Under the pieces are notes generated by a model. The model worked only from the letters and a program-made list of their open reading frames with translations, was not told where the DNA came from and searched no databases. Positions 1 to 6,904 of a stretch of 11,273 bases of DNA are shown in pieces (the stretch's first letter is position 1; each line of letters starts with the position of its first letter). Both the position numbers and the translations under genes were made by a program. This DNA is from CALXXL01 sp964512385 (GTDB lineage: Bacteria; Verrucomicrobiota; Lentisphaeria; Victivallales; Victivallaceae), in NCBI GenBank assembly GCA_964512385.1, contig CAZEHZ010000073.1, forward strand, positions 1 to 11,273. The letters run 5' to 3'.

Positions 1-62
1 AAATGACAGATATTCCGGTGGCGAATGAGACGATTATTACTGAAATCCCGGTAAAAGAATAA
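1..62 (+). CDS. 3' end of an upstream gene (partial, unidentified)
   Basis: The reading frame starting at base 3 is open from the window edge and ends at a TAA at 60-62. It encodes a tail ending ETIITEIPVKE. The other two plus frames hit stops within the first 30 bases. The tail is too short to identify. The ATG at base 3 is probably internal. The stop lies only 6 nt before the glycosyltransferase start, so the two genes are probably co-transcribed. The glycosyltransferase neighbour hints at a polysaccharide locus, but that is inference. Confidence 0.5.
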   Translation, partial: MTDIPVANETIITEIPVKE

Positions 63-68
63 TTTAAA

Positions 69-1055
69 GTGAATGCTCTGGTAAAAAAACTTTTGCGCGG
101 TAGTTATTTGCCGTGCTATGTATTGAGCAAAAAACCACTGATTTTTTTTGCTTATGATACGGATTTTTTGAAAAACGTTACCGGTTTTGCGGCGGCGTTG
201 ACTCCATATAAACAAGCTCATTTGTATATGCAGTTGGGGTGGCAGCACGAAACCACGAAAGTGGTGGAGCCATTTGTAATCTGCATAAAAGACGCATTAA
301 AACAGATTCCGCAGTTAAAAATTACTGTTTTGGCCAACTCCACGGCCGAGGTGGAGGCGTTAGGAGCGGCGTTGCCGCCCGGCATGGTGGTGTTGTGCCA
401 TCAGAATGCGTTTTTGGATGAAAATAAATATCATATTATACCACAGGTGGAAAAGAGATTTGATGCCCTGTATATCGCCAGAATTTCGCCGTTTAAAAGA
501 CATCGTTTGGCAGCGCAGGTAAAGAATTTAGCCTTAATCGGGTCATATTCGGATACCGAACAGCAGTATGCTGAAGAGGTTCTGGATGATTTGGAATATG
601 TTTATTATGAACCGAAAGTGGCGGGTGGTAAAATCTATAAAGTGATCAATCATGCCCGTTGCGGGTTGTGTTTGTCTGCCGAAGAGGGGGCAATGTTTGT
701 CAGTGCCGAGTATCTGTTATGTGGAATTCCGATTGTTAATACGGCCAATATCGGCGGGCGGGACTTGTTGTTTCCGGATTTTGCGGTAAAAAATGTTGCC
801 GACCTGCCGGAAGACGTGGCGGAAGCGGTGGCGGAGTGGGTGGACAATGTGCCGAATGCCGCAGAGATTCGAGCGGCGTTTTTAAAAAACTGTACTATTC
901 ATCGGCAGCAAATGCAACAAATGTTAGATGCCGATTTTGCCGCCTCGCATGCCGAAGACTCCTCAATTCCGGCCGTGTTTACCGGAAAACTTCCCCATAA
1001 GTTAGGCATACGCACCACATTAATGCCTTGGCAGCGTTACAATCATACCTTATAA
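69..1055 (+). CDS. Glycosyltransferase, GT4-like (group 1 family)
   Basis: A 328-residue protein that probably transfers a sugar from a nucleotide-sugar donor in surface polysaccharide or glycan synthesis at the cytoplasmic face of the membrane. The C-terminal half has GT-B/GT4 features. FDALYIARISPFKRH (about 131-145) is the strand and basic loop that opens the donor domain. SAEEGAMFVSAEYLLCGIPIV (203-223) corresponds to the E-x7-E donor-binding motif, here with E206 and E214. It is followed by a GGRD loop at 229-232. The N-terminal acceptor domain is short and poorly conserved, and the protein is a little short for GT4. The GTG start was chosen because it lies 6 nt after the preceding stop; no good Shine-Dalgarno site is visible, so the start is uncertain. 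Donor and acceptor cannot be read from the sequence. It converges on the GH-like gene at 1121. Confidence 0.8.
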   Translation: MNALVKKLLRGSYLPCYVLSKKPLIFFAYDTDFLKNVTGFAAALTPYKQAHLYMQLGWQHETTKVVEPFVICIKDALKQIPQLKITVLANSTAEVEALGAALPPGMVVLCHQNAFLDENKYHIIPQVEKRFDALYIARISPFKRHRLAAQVKNLALIGSYSDTEQQYAEEVLDDLEYVYYEPKVAGGKIYKVINHARCGLCLSAEEGAMFVSAEYLLCGIPIVNTANIGGRDLLFPDFAVKNVADLPEDVAEAVAEWVDNVPNAAEIRAAFLKNCTIHRQQMQQMLDADFAASHAEDSSIPAVFTGKLPHKLGIRTTLMPWQRYNHTL

Positions 1056-1120
1056 TTGTTTGTCCATTATTTTTTTACCACCAATGCATTACTGAATTAG
1101 TGTAAAATCTTGTGAAAAAT

Positions 1121-2881
1121 CTATTCAATATTGATAATTGCGTAACTGAACGGTTCCAGTTTAATTACTTGCCATTTTTTTGCTGATTTTTTGGGGGTAA
1201 AGCGGATTACACTGTTGGTGGCGGCCGGATTTAAAATAATGGCAAAGTTTTTCTTGTCTTTTTGGAAGGCATATACATGGATTGCCGCTTGGCGCGGCGT
1301 AATGTTTAACACTTCCAATGCGTTAATCCGGGTGGCTCCATCGGTCAAGTCGGCCGTGTTGTTGACAAAATCTTTGAAAATATTGATGGAAAGCAATCCC
1401 GCTCCGGTCAGTACGCCGCTGTGCCAGATCTGCATGCCGTTGCAACCACCCCATAAGTAGCTTTGAATTAAACGGTAAGCAAACTGATTAACCGTTAAGC
1501 GGGGCATGGGGACACTGGGGGTATTAAAATTTTCCATATACATTTCGGCCGGAATAAACGGCGTGGGCGCAATAGCCTCCGCTGTGGCTTCAATATTTTC
1601 CCGACTGCCGAAATAACCGGCTACTCCGACCGTCATGCCGGTTGGCGGCATAAGTTGCCAGTCAACGGCATAGGTTTGTTTGGTTTCATGGTCGGCATAT
1701 TGATATCCGGAATAAATTTCATATTCACAGTTCGGCATAAACTCGTGCAGTATTGCGTTAAGCATTTTGGCATAATCGGCACTCACGGTACAGCAGTATT
1801 CAATCCATTGCGGACGAAAATCGGCGGTAATTTCTTCCGGCTCCGGCACCGGGGTAATCTGGTATAAGTTGGCAAATCTGGTGCGATTGTATAAAGACAG
1901 GTCATTAACCAGAATCGTACCGTTTTTATTAAATGCTCCACGTTCGCAGTCTAAAATTACGTATTGAAAATTTTTGCCGTCGGTCATGTATTGTAAAAAT
2001 TCCTTTATCAATAAACGGGAGGCCTCGGGATGATCAATCATCCAGCCGCAGTCCGGTTTTTCGGCGGGGATATCGGGCAGTCCAGACGGCAAGGGGCGGG
2101 TACGAAAATACTGCGATACGGCATCCAGCGAAAATGCGATACCGTGGGTGGTGTTAAATTGCGTTTGAAAATCGGTGGCACTCTTGCGATTGGGCAATTC
2201 TTCCCGGGCCACATAAAAGCGGTTGAAGCCGGCGGAGACAAAGCCATTAATAAAGATGGGCAAAAACGCTTCATCAATGCCGGGATAATCCCATAATACC
2301 AGCGGTTTTTTGCAGGGCTGGGGATTTAACGGAGCAAAAATTTCAAGCTTAATATCTTCGGAATAAGCTAAATTGCCGGACTTAAATAAAACGTTAACAT
2401 CGGTTAATCCGGGTTGGGTGTTTACATCCAGCAGTAACGGGATAAACGTTTGCGGAGATTTGCCAAAACTTCCGGCGGGGAAAGACATGGTTAGGGTGCG
2501 GTCATTTTGCTGGACTTCTGCCGCATAAGCCGTGCGCTCCGGGAAGGGGATGGCATGAACATTGGGGCGATCCGGATTGATCCAAGCGGTCGGACAGCCA
2601 AGATATTGAATATTTTCGGGCAGAATTATTTCAACCGTTACAGCGCTGTCGCCACCGCCGAGTTCAGGCAAAAATTCAAGCACGGCAAGTTGACATAACT
2701 TCGTTGGCATAGCGGCGGGGGTAATGCGTGGCCACCAGCGAATCAGCTCTTGATTGGCTTTAGGCGTTTGGACAATCGCATTTTCAGTTGGTTCCGCATA
2801 AAGATTGCTAAAAAAAATGCCGATTACTGCCGCAAAAATACTCATAGCGGCCAGATATCTTCTACCGGTTATAAACTTCAT
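1121..2881 (-). CDS. Secreted glycoside-hydrolase-like protein, family unknown
   Basis: A 586-residue exported protein. An N-terminal signal peptide is visible: basic n-region (MKFITGRR), hydrophobic core about 10-24, probable cleavage after LYA (residue 29). Residues about 60-185 look like an all-beta domain. From about 192 the pattern suggests a TIM barrel: PLVLWDYPG, then alternating strands and helices, with an acidic DCERG at 311-315 at a strand end and a PAEMYMEN segment (E447, E450). Residues about 530-586 resemble the C-terminal beta domain of many GH-A-type enzymes. D311/E313 and E447/E450 are candidate catalytic acids, by inference only. I cannot assign a CAZy family. The ATG is supported by AAGGA 8 nt upstream and by a strong promoter. 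It stands alone on the minus strand between two plus-strand units, so it is monocistronic. A non-catalytic barrel is possible. Confidence 0.55.
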   Translation of the reverse strand: MKFITGRRYLAAMSIFAAVIGIFFSNLYAEPTENAIVQTPKANQELIRWWPRITPAAMPTKLCQLAVLEFLPELGGGDSAVTVEIILPENIQYLGCPTAWINPDRPNVHAIPFPERTAYAAEVQQNDRTLTMSFPAGSFGKSPQTFIPLLLDVNTQPGLTDVNVLFKSGNLAYSEDIKLEIFAPLNPQPCKKPLVLWDYPGIDEAFLPIFINGFVSAGFNRFYVAREELPNRKSATDFQTQFNTTHGIAFSLDAVSQYFRTRPLPSGLPDIPAEKPDCGWMIDHPEASRLLIKEFLQYMTDGKNFQYVILDCERGAFNKNGTILVNDLSLYNRTRFANLYQITPVPEPEEITADFRPQWIEYCCTVSADYAKMLNAILHEFMPNCEYEIYSGYQYADHETKQTYAVDWQLMPPTGMTVGVAGYFGSRENIEATAEAIAPTPFIPAEMYMENFNTPSVPMPRLTVNQFAYRLIQSYLWGGCNGMQIWHSGVLTGAGLLSINIFKDFVNNTADLTDGATRINALEVLNITPRQAAIHVYAFQKDKKNFAIILNPAATNSVIRFTPKKSAKKWQVIKLEPFSYAIINIE

Positions 2882-2922
2882 GATTTATATCCTTAAATTT
2901 GATTGCATATTATATTTCAGCT

Positions 2923-2951
2923 ACTATAATCCGGCAAAAATGCGTTGTCAA
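2923..2951 (-). promoter_or_regulatory. Sigma70-type promoter of the GH-like gene
   Basis: On the minus strand a perfect -35 box TTGACA (2951-2946) is followed by a 17-nt spacer and TATAGT (2928-2923), one mismatch from the -10 consensus. Expected transcription start is near 2916, giving a 5' leader of about 35 nt that contains the Shine-Dalgarno AAGGA (2894-2890). This is the best-matched promoter in the window. A second TATAAT (2914-2909) lies downstream but lacks a correctly spaced -35. Confidence 0.65.
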
Positions 2952-3004
2952 GTCTTAAAAGGCAAAAACAAAATTATTCAACAAAAAAAATAATAAAACT
3001 CCAT

Positions 3005-3045
3005 TTTTCATTTGCAAATAGCTAATTATATATTATTTGTATATT
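3005..3045 (+). promoter_or_regulatory. Probable enolase promoter region (boxes ambiguous)
   Basis: This AT-rich stretch upstream of enolase contains several -10-like hexamers: TATATT at 3029-3034 and again at 3040-3045. The best pairing is TTTTCA (3005-3010), 18-nt spacer, TATATT (3029-3034). The 10-bp palindrome ATTTGCAAAT (3010-3019) overlaps it. No single promoter stands out, so only the region is annotated. Confidence 0.3.
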
Positions 3046-3065
3046 ACGGTAAAAAACTAATTGCC

Positions 3066-3074
3066 GGGGGGAGG
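3066..3074 (+). promoter_or_regulatory. Very strong Shine-Dalgarno site of enolase
   Basis: An unusually G-rich site, six G followed by AGG, ends 5 nt before the ATG at 3080. It fixes that ATG as the start and suggests high translation, as expected for a glycolytic enzyme. Confidence 0.85.
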
Positions 3075-3079
3075 TTATT

Positions 3080-4360
3080 ATGGCGGAAATTACAAGTGTT
3101 CATGCAAGGGAAATTTTGGACTCAAGAGGCACTCCAACGGTGGAGGTGGAGGTGGGGCTGGATGACGGAAGTACTGCGATGGCGGCGGTGCCGTCCGGGG
3201 CGTCTACCGGCAAGTATGAGGCGGTGGAGTTGCGCGATCGCGATGACTCACGCTTTGGCGGGCAGGGCGTTTTACAGGCCATTCATAATGTTAATTATGT
3301 CATTGCACCGGAAATTATCGGCATGGAGTCGCTGGACCAGACGGCGGTGGATCGTTCATTAATTGCACTGGACGGTACCATAAATAAGTGTCGGTTAGGG
3401 GCTAACGCCATGTTAGGCGTCTCGTTGGCGGTGGCGCAGGCGGCGGCATTGACTCAGCGGTTGCCGTTATTCCGATATTTGGGCGGCGTTAATGCTAAAC
3501 ATTTACCGATTCCAATGATGAATCTGATCAACGGCGGCGCTCATTCCGATGCCCCGATCGCTTTTCAGGAATTTATGATCCGGCCAATCGGAGCGGAAAA
3601 CTTTCAGCAGGCTTTGCGCATGGGAGCGGAAATTTTTCAGCACTTAAAGAAGATATTGCACAGCAAAGGCTTGTCCACCGCCGTCGGCGATGAGGGTGGG
3701 TTTGCTCCACGCTTTTCCGGCGGTATTCGGGAGGCGGTGGAAACTTTGATTCAAGCTATTGAGCGCGCACGCTATGTGCCCGGTACCGACGTAACGCTGG
3801 CTTTGGATTGTGCCGCCAGTGAATTTTTTGTAAACGGCGTCTATGATTATACCAAGTTTGAAGGGGCGTCGGCGCCTCGCCGCTCCTCGGCGGCTCAGGT
3901 TGAATATCTTAAACAGTTGTTGGAGATATATCCGATTGACTCGATAGAGGACGGTATGGCCGAGGATGACTGGACCGGGTGGGCTCAACTTACCGAAGAA
4001 CTGGGCGGACAGTGCCAGCTGGTGGGTGATGACTTATTTGTGACCAATTGCGAATTTTTGCAACGCGGCATTGAAATGAAAGCGGCAAACGCCATTTTAA
4101 TTAAGCCGAATCAAATTGGAACATTAACCGAAACACTGGATACTATTGCTTTGGCACAGCGTAACGGCTATGAAACCATCATCAGTCATCGTTCCGGTGA
4201 GACCGAAGATGTTACCATTGCCGACTTAGCGGTGGCGGTTAATGCCGGACAAATCAAGACCGGGTCGGTGGCTCGTTCTGAACGGGTGGCCAAGTATAAT
4301 CAGCTCCTGCGTATTGAAGAGGCGCTGGGCGAGTCCGCCGAATATGGATATTTAAAATAA
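3080..4360 (+). CDS. eno: Enolase (phosphopyruvate hydratase)
   Basis: Cytoplasmic glycolytic enzyme interconverting 2-phosphoglycerate and phosphoenolpyruvate; 426 residues, normal family length. The N-terminal domain carries AREILDSRGTPTVEVEV (9-25) and the active-site loop GASTGKYEA (40-48). The barrel has every expected catalytic position: H155 in GGAHSDAP, E164, E205 in VGDEGGFAP, Mg ligands D243, E290 and D317, K342 in LIKPNQIGT, the SHRSGETED signature (369-377), and K393 in GQIKTGS. The loop HSDAPIAFQEF replaces the HADNN version of E. coli and B. subtilis; I recall the same variant from Bacteroidota enolases, so it marks a lineage type rather than a defect. The start is fixed by a very strong Shine-Dalgarno site. 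The gene ends 8 nt before a perfect inverted repeat leading into the esterase, and no U-tract terminator follows it. Confidence 0.98.
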   Translation: MAEITSVHAREILDSRGTPTVEVEVGLDDGSTAMAAVPSGASTGKYEAVELRDRDDSRFGGQGVLQAIHNVNYVIAPEIIGMESLDQTAVDRSLIALDGTINKCRLGANAMLGVSLAVAQAAALTQRLPLFRYLGGVNAKHLPIPMMNLINGGAHSDAPIAFQEFMIRPIGAENFQQALRMGAEIFQHLKKILHSKGLSTAVGDEGGFAPRFSGGIREAVETLIQAIERARYVPGTDVTLALDCAASEFFVNGVYDYTKFEGASAPRRSSAAQVEYLKQLLEIYPIDSIEDGMAEDDWTGWAQLTEELGGQCQLVGDDLFVTNCEFLQRGIEMKAANAILIKPNQIGTLTETLDTIALAQRNGYETIISHRSGETEDVTIADLAVAVNAGQIKTGSVARSERVAKYNQLLRIEEALGESAEYGYLK

Positions 4361-4364
4361 TTTA

Positions 4365-4393
4365 TTTGCATTTTGCTCTCCAAAGGTTATAAT
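4365..4393 (+). promoter_or_regulatory. Promoter of the CE7 esterase inside the palindrome
   Basis: TTTGCA (4365-4370, four of six to consensus), a 17-nt spacer and a perfect TATAAT (4388-4393) form a plausible sigma70 promoter. Predicted transcription start is near 4400, inside the right arm of the inverted repeat. A transcript starting there has a leader of about 20 nt with GGAG before the ATG at 4420. Because the repeat is symmetric, a mirrored TATAAT exists on the minus strand (4403-4398) with TTTTCA at 4426-4421, also 17 nt away. No sensible gene lies downstream on that side, so I do not call it. Confidence 0.5.
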
Positions 4394-4422
4394 ACTAATT
4401 ATAACCTTTGGAGAGCAAAATG
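4369..4422. repeat. Perfect 25-bp inverted repeat with 4-nt loop at the eno/esterase junction
   Basis: Left arm 4369-4393 and right arm 4398-4422 are exact reverse complements, separated by ACTA. Outside the arms pairing stops (G at 4368, A at 4423). The left arm holds the -10 box of the esterase promoter; the right arm holds the Shine-Dalgarno GGAG and the ATG at 4420. The arms have T-rich 5' and A-rich 3' ends, the reverse of an intrinsic terminator, and no U-tract follows on either strand. RNA reading through from enolase would fold into a very stable hairpin hiding the esterase ribosome-binding site, whereas RNA started at the internal promoter would lack the left arm. It could instead be a protein operator. 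Confidence 0.95.
4410..4413 (+). promoter_or_regulatory. Shine-Dalgarno for the upstream esterase start
   Basis: GGAG lies 6 nt before the ATG at 4420, within the right arm of the inverted repeat, so it would be paired in read-through RNA. Confidence 0.6.
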
Positions 4423-5598
4423 AAAAATAAAATAATATCAGTATTATTAGGAGCTGCAACTATGACGATGGTGGAAATTTCTCTTACTCCGAACCATGAA
4501 AATGCGTTGTATAAGGTGGGCGAAACCGCCACCGTAATAATTGTTTGTGATAAACCGGCTAAGGTAACGGTTTCAAATGATGCTGGCGTGGTGGCAATGC
4601 ACGAACTTATGGCCGGAAATAATACGATTCCTTTTACCGGCGGCGAGCCGGGATTCTGGTTGTTTAAAGGCGAAGCGGACGGCGAGTCGGCGATGTGCGG
4701 AATCGGATTTTCACCGGAAAAAATGTCTAAACAGGTGGCGGAGCCGGAAGACTTTGATGAATTTTGGCAAAATGCTCAGGCCGAGGCCGCTAAAATTCCG
4801 CTTGACCCGCAGTTGGAGGAGTTGCCGGAATTTTCTACGGCGGACTTTAAGGCCTACCGCATCAGTTTTGCCAACATTAATAATACTCGTATTTACGGCT
4901 TTCTAACCGTTCCGAATGGTGATGGCCCGTATCCGGTTTACTGTTCGGTGCCGGGGGCCGGACCCAATGATGTGCGGCCGTTGCAGAAGCATAATGATAA
5001 GGTGATTACGTTGGTAATGAACGTGTTTCCGTTTCCGTTACCGGCAACGCAAGAGGCGGCGAATAAACTGATTTATGAAGTTAATTATCCGGGAAATGTG
5101 GGGTATTGGCAACTGGACAGTGATAAGTTGGAGGATTTTTTCTTCTACCGGGCAATTTTAGGCATTGACCGTGCTTTTACTTACGTGGCCAACCACCCGA
5201 AAGCGGATAAGAAACACATGGTTTACTGGGGTTCAAGTCAAGGCGGCGCGATGGGCGTGGTGATGGCCGCACTGAATCCAAATTTAACGGCGATGGTGGT
5301 AAACGTACCGTCGGATTACAGCAAGATTTTTATCCGCAGTTATGCCAAAGACGGCAATCCGTTAATCAGTAAAATGCCGTATTTTGCCGGAGCAAATTTT
5401 GCCGAACGGGTAAAAATTCCGTTTATGGCATCGGCAGGAATGATTGACACGGGGTGTACGCCAACTCAGATTACGCAATTTTTTAACCAGATTCCCGGCG
5501 AAAAATTGATTCGGTATGTACCCGCAATGGGGCATGACTTTGACCCGCAGTATGAAGAAATGACCGCCGAATTTATCGATAAATATCTATTTGATTAA
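4420..5598 (+). CDS. CE7 acetylxylan esterase / cephalosporin-C deacetylase-like (AXE1 family)
   Basis: An alpha/beta-hydrolase probably removing acetyl groups from acetylated xylan or xylo-oligosaccharides; 392 residues from this ATG. An N-terminal Ig-like beta domain (about 15-90) precedes the AXE1 domain. The catalytic triad is visible: S273 in the GSSQGG elbow, D343 in GMIDTGCTP and H372 in MGHDF. The usual oxyanion segment HGYGG is replaced by VPGAGPND and RGQG by NVFPFP, so it belongs to a divergent CE7 branch and may have another ester substrate. Two starts are credible: 4420 (GGAG, 6-nt spacing) and in-frame 4462 (AGGAG, 8-nt spacing), the latter giving 378 residues. The extra 14 residues (MKNKIISVLLGAAT) resemble the beginning of a signal peptide but lack a convincing cleavage region, so location is unclear. 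It converges on the flippase gene, with 7 nt between stops. Confidence 0.85.
   Translation: MKNKIISVLLGAATMTMVEISLTPNHENALYKVGETATVIIVCDKPAKVTVSNDAGVVAMHELMAGNNTIPFTGGEPGFWLFKGEADGESAMCGIGFSPEKMSKQVAEPEDFDEFWQNAQAEAAKIPLDPQLEELPEFSTADFKAYRISFANINNTRIYGFLTVPNGDGPYPVYCSVPGAGPNDVRPLQKHNDKVITLVMNVFPFPLPATQEAANKLIYEVNYPGNVGYWQLDSDKLEDFFFYRAILGIDRAFTYVANHPKADKKHMVYWGSSQGGAMGVVMAALNPNLTAMVVNVPSDYSKIFIRSYAKDGNPLISKMPYFAGANFAERVKIPFMASAGMIDTGCTPTQITQFFNQIPGEKLIRYVPAMGHDFDPQYEEMTAEFIDKYLFD
4449..4453 (+). promoter_or_regulatory. Second Shine-Dalgarno, for the internal esterase start
   Basis: AGGAG lies 8 nt before an in-frame ATG at 4462. It is outside the inverted repeat, so it would stay accessible when the first site is folded away. 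The 4423-4461 stretch is as AT-rich as an untranslated leader, which favours this start. The protein then begins MTMVEISLTPN. Confidence 0.55.
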
Positions 5599-5605
5599 GT
5601 TCAAA

Positions 5606-6904
5606 TTATTTCTTTAATCCATAGCCGATAATGGCTTGGAAAAACATAACGGTGCTTTTGCGCGTGGCCGGAATCAATAACGGCGACAGCAAATTCACCG
5701 CTATTTGGGTGGCAATAGCCGTCCATGCCGCTCCGTAAATACCCCAATGCGGCACTAAAAGCGAGTTCATCACTAAACTTACCGCCACGCCGCACCCCAT
5801 AAACAATAAATTATACCGCTGTAAACCCTCGGCCAGCAACCAGTAACCACGTGCCACACCAAAATATACGATTATCATATTTAATGACATAATCTGGATA
5901 ATTTGAATTGAAGATTGATATTTCGGCAACAGCGTGTTGATTAACCACGGCGAAAGCATTATCATGCCGGTCGCCATTAGCATTCCACACCAGATTAGAC
6001 TGGAAAACAATGCCCGGATTCGGAAATTATACAGCGGCTTATCTACACCGTGTACACTGACGATCGCCGGAAATACACTGGAACAAATTACAAGCGGAAT
6101 AAAATATCCGGCCTCCACAAAACGAGCCGCCACCGAAAAACAGCCGTTGGCGCTTTCACCCACAATTTTGGTGATAAACAACTGGTCGGTACGCATATAA
6201 ATTTGTGTGGCCGCCGCCGCCGCCGCCAACGGCCATGACTCTTTAAGCAGGTGTTTGGCGGTGTCTGACTGCCATTGCCACTTTAAACGAGGCAGTTTAC
6301 CGTGGCGGTAAAAATAGAGAAATCCCGCCACCATTACCGCCTCCTGCACAATTTCACAACTGGCCAGCAAATATAGATTATCGCTGTTTTTTACCACGAT
6401 TATTCGCAATAACGCAAACATCAGCATGGCTATAATTTGACTTATACTTAGATAACTGGCACAAACTTTGGCCTTAAATAGACCCTCCACTGCCCATAAG
6501 GTGTGAAAGCCGTAGCCTAAAGTTAAGATGATAATAACGCCATTAATGTAGCTTAACCCTTTTATGCCGATAAAAATACCGATGAACAGCACCATAACTG
6601 CGTAGCCCAGCAGTTTTAAACGGAAGGCACTGCCTAAAATTACGCCTTGGCGTTCCGGCGTGCGCACTAATTCCCGGACAATTACGCCGTCCATGCCAAA
6701 ATCCACCAATACTCCGACCAGCATTACTACGCTTAAGGCGTAACTGAAGCCCCCCATGTTTTCCGGCCCCAATTTATTGGCAACATAAATTCCCACAAAA
6801 AACATGACCAGTAAACGGCAGAATTTTTCGGCCGCCATCCACAACGTGTTGCTGCCGTAGCGTTTCAGGCCGCCGCCGTAAATCATGTCATGCCAGCGTG
6901 CCAT
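5606..6904 (-). CDS. Wzx-like oligosaccharide flippase (MOP superfamily membrane protein)
   Basis: A 432-residue multi-pass inner-membrane protein, expected to flip lipid-linked oligosaccharides to the periplasm for O-antigen, exopolysaccharide or similar assembly. The N-terminus has the layout of polysaccharide-biosynthesis flippases: YGSNTLWMAAEKFCRLLVMF, then LGPENMGGFSYALS (45-58) and FGMDGVIVREL (69-79). About twelve hydrophobic segments can be counted, for example near 31-43, 54-70, 98-115, 120-138, 152-170, 178-197, 223-235, 263-283, 300-320, 335-352, 365-384 and 391-411. A run of six alanines (227-232) sits in one. Its ATG directly abuts the epmA stop (TAAATG) with AGGA 11 nt upstream, so it is probably translationally coupled and the last gene of the efp-epmA unit. 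The transported glycan cannot be told from sequence. Confidence 0.88.
   Translation of the reverse strand: MARWHDMIYGGGLKRYGSNTLWMAAEKFCRLLVMFFVGIYVANKLGPENMGGFSYALSVVMLVGVLVDFGMDGVIVRELVRTPERQGVILGSAFRLKLLGYAVMVLFIGIFIGIKGLSYINGVIIILTLGYGFHTLWAVEGLFKAKVCASYLSISQIIAMLMFALLRIIVVKNSDNLYLLASCEIVQEAVMVAGFLYFYRHGKLPRLKWQWQSDTAKHLLKESWPLAAAAAATQIYMRTDQLFITKIVGESANGCFSVAARFVEAGYFIPLVICSSVFPAIVSVHGVDKPLYNFRIRALFSSLIWCGMLMATGMIMLSPWLINTLLPKYQSSIQIIQIMSLNMIIVYFGVARGYWLLAEGLQRYNLLFMGCGVAVSLVMNSLLVPHWGIYGAAWTAIATQIAVNLLSPLLIPATRKSTVMFFQAIIGYGLKK
6210..6227. repeat. (GCC)6 trinucleotide repeat in the flippase gene
   Basis: Six tandem GCC units on the plus strand lie in the poly-alanine stretch (residues 227-232) of the flippase. 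Copy-number change would keep the frame and only alter alanine number. Confidence 0.9.

Noticed and set aside
1056..1120. Terminator between the convergent glycosyltransferase and GH-like genes
   Set aside because: There is a run of seven T near 1070 but no GC-containing stem before it. The only fold, TTACT with AGTGTAA, is short, AT-rich and bulged.
2909..2951. TTGACA paired with the perfect TATAAT at 2914-2909 as the GH-like promoter
   Set aside because: The spacer would be 31 nt. TATAGT at 2928-2923 gives the correct 17-nt spacing with the same -35.
3536..3576. Enolase active-site loop HSDAPIAFQEF as a missing-residue anomaly
   Set aside because: The essential His and Glu are present, and I recall the same loop variant from other bacterial enolases, so it is a lineage form.
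3644..3988. Minus-strand open frame of 114 codons within enolase
   Set aside because: It lies fully inside the conserved enolase barrel and shows no recognisable protein features.
4369..4422. Inverted repeat as a rho-independent terminator of enolase
   Set aside because: The arms end in an A-rich tract on the 3' side and no U-tract follows on either strand, which is the reverse of an intrinsic terminator. The right arm also contains a start codon and Shine-Dalgarno.
4354..4436. Palindrome as a MITE-like insertion flanked by the direct repeat AAAATAAT (4354-4361 and 4429-4436)
   Set aside because: The two copies are not flush with the repeat ends and lie in AT-rich sequence where such an octamer is easily found by chance. 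No terminal transposon motif is visible.
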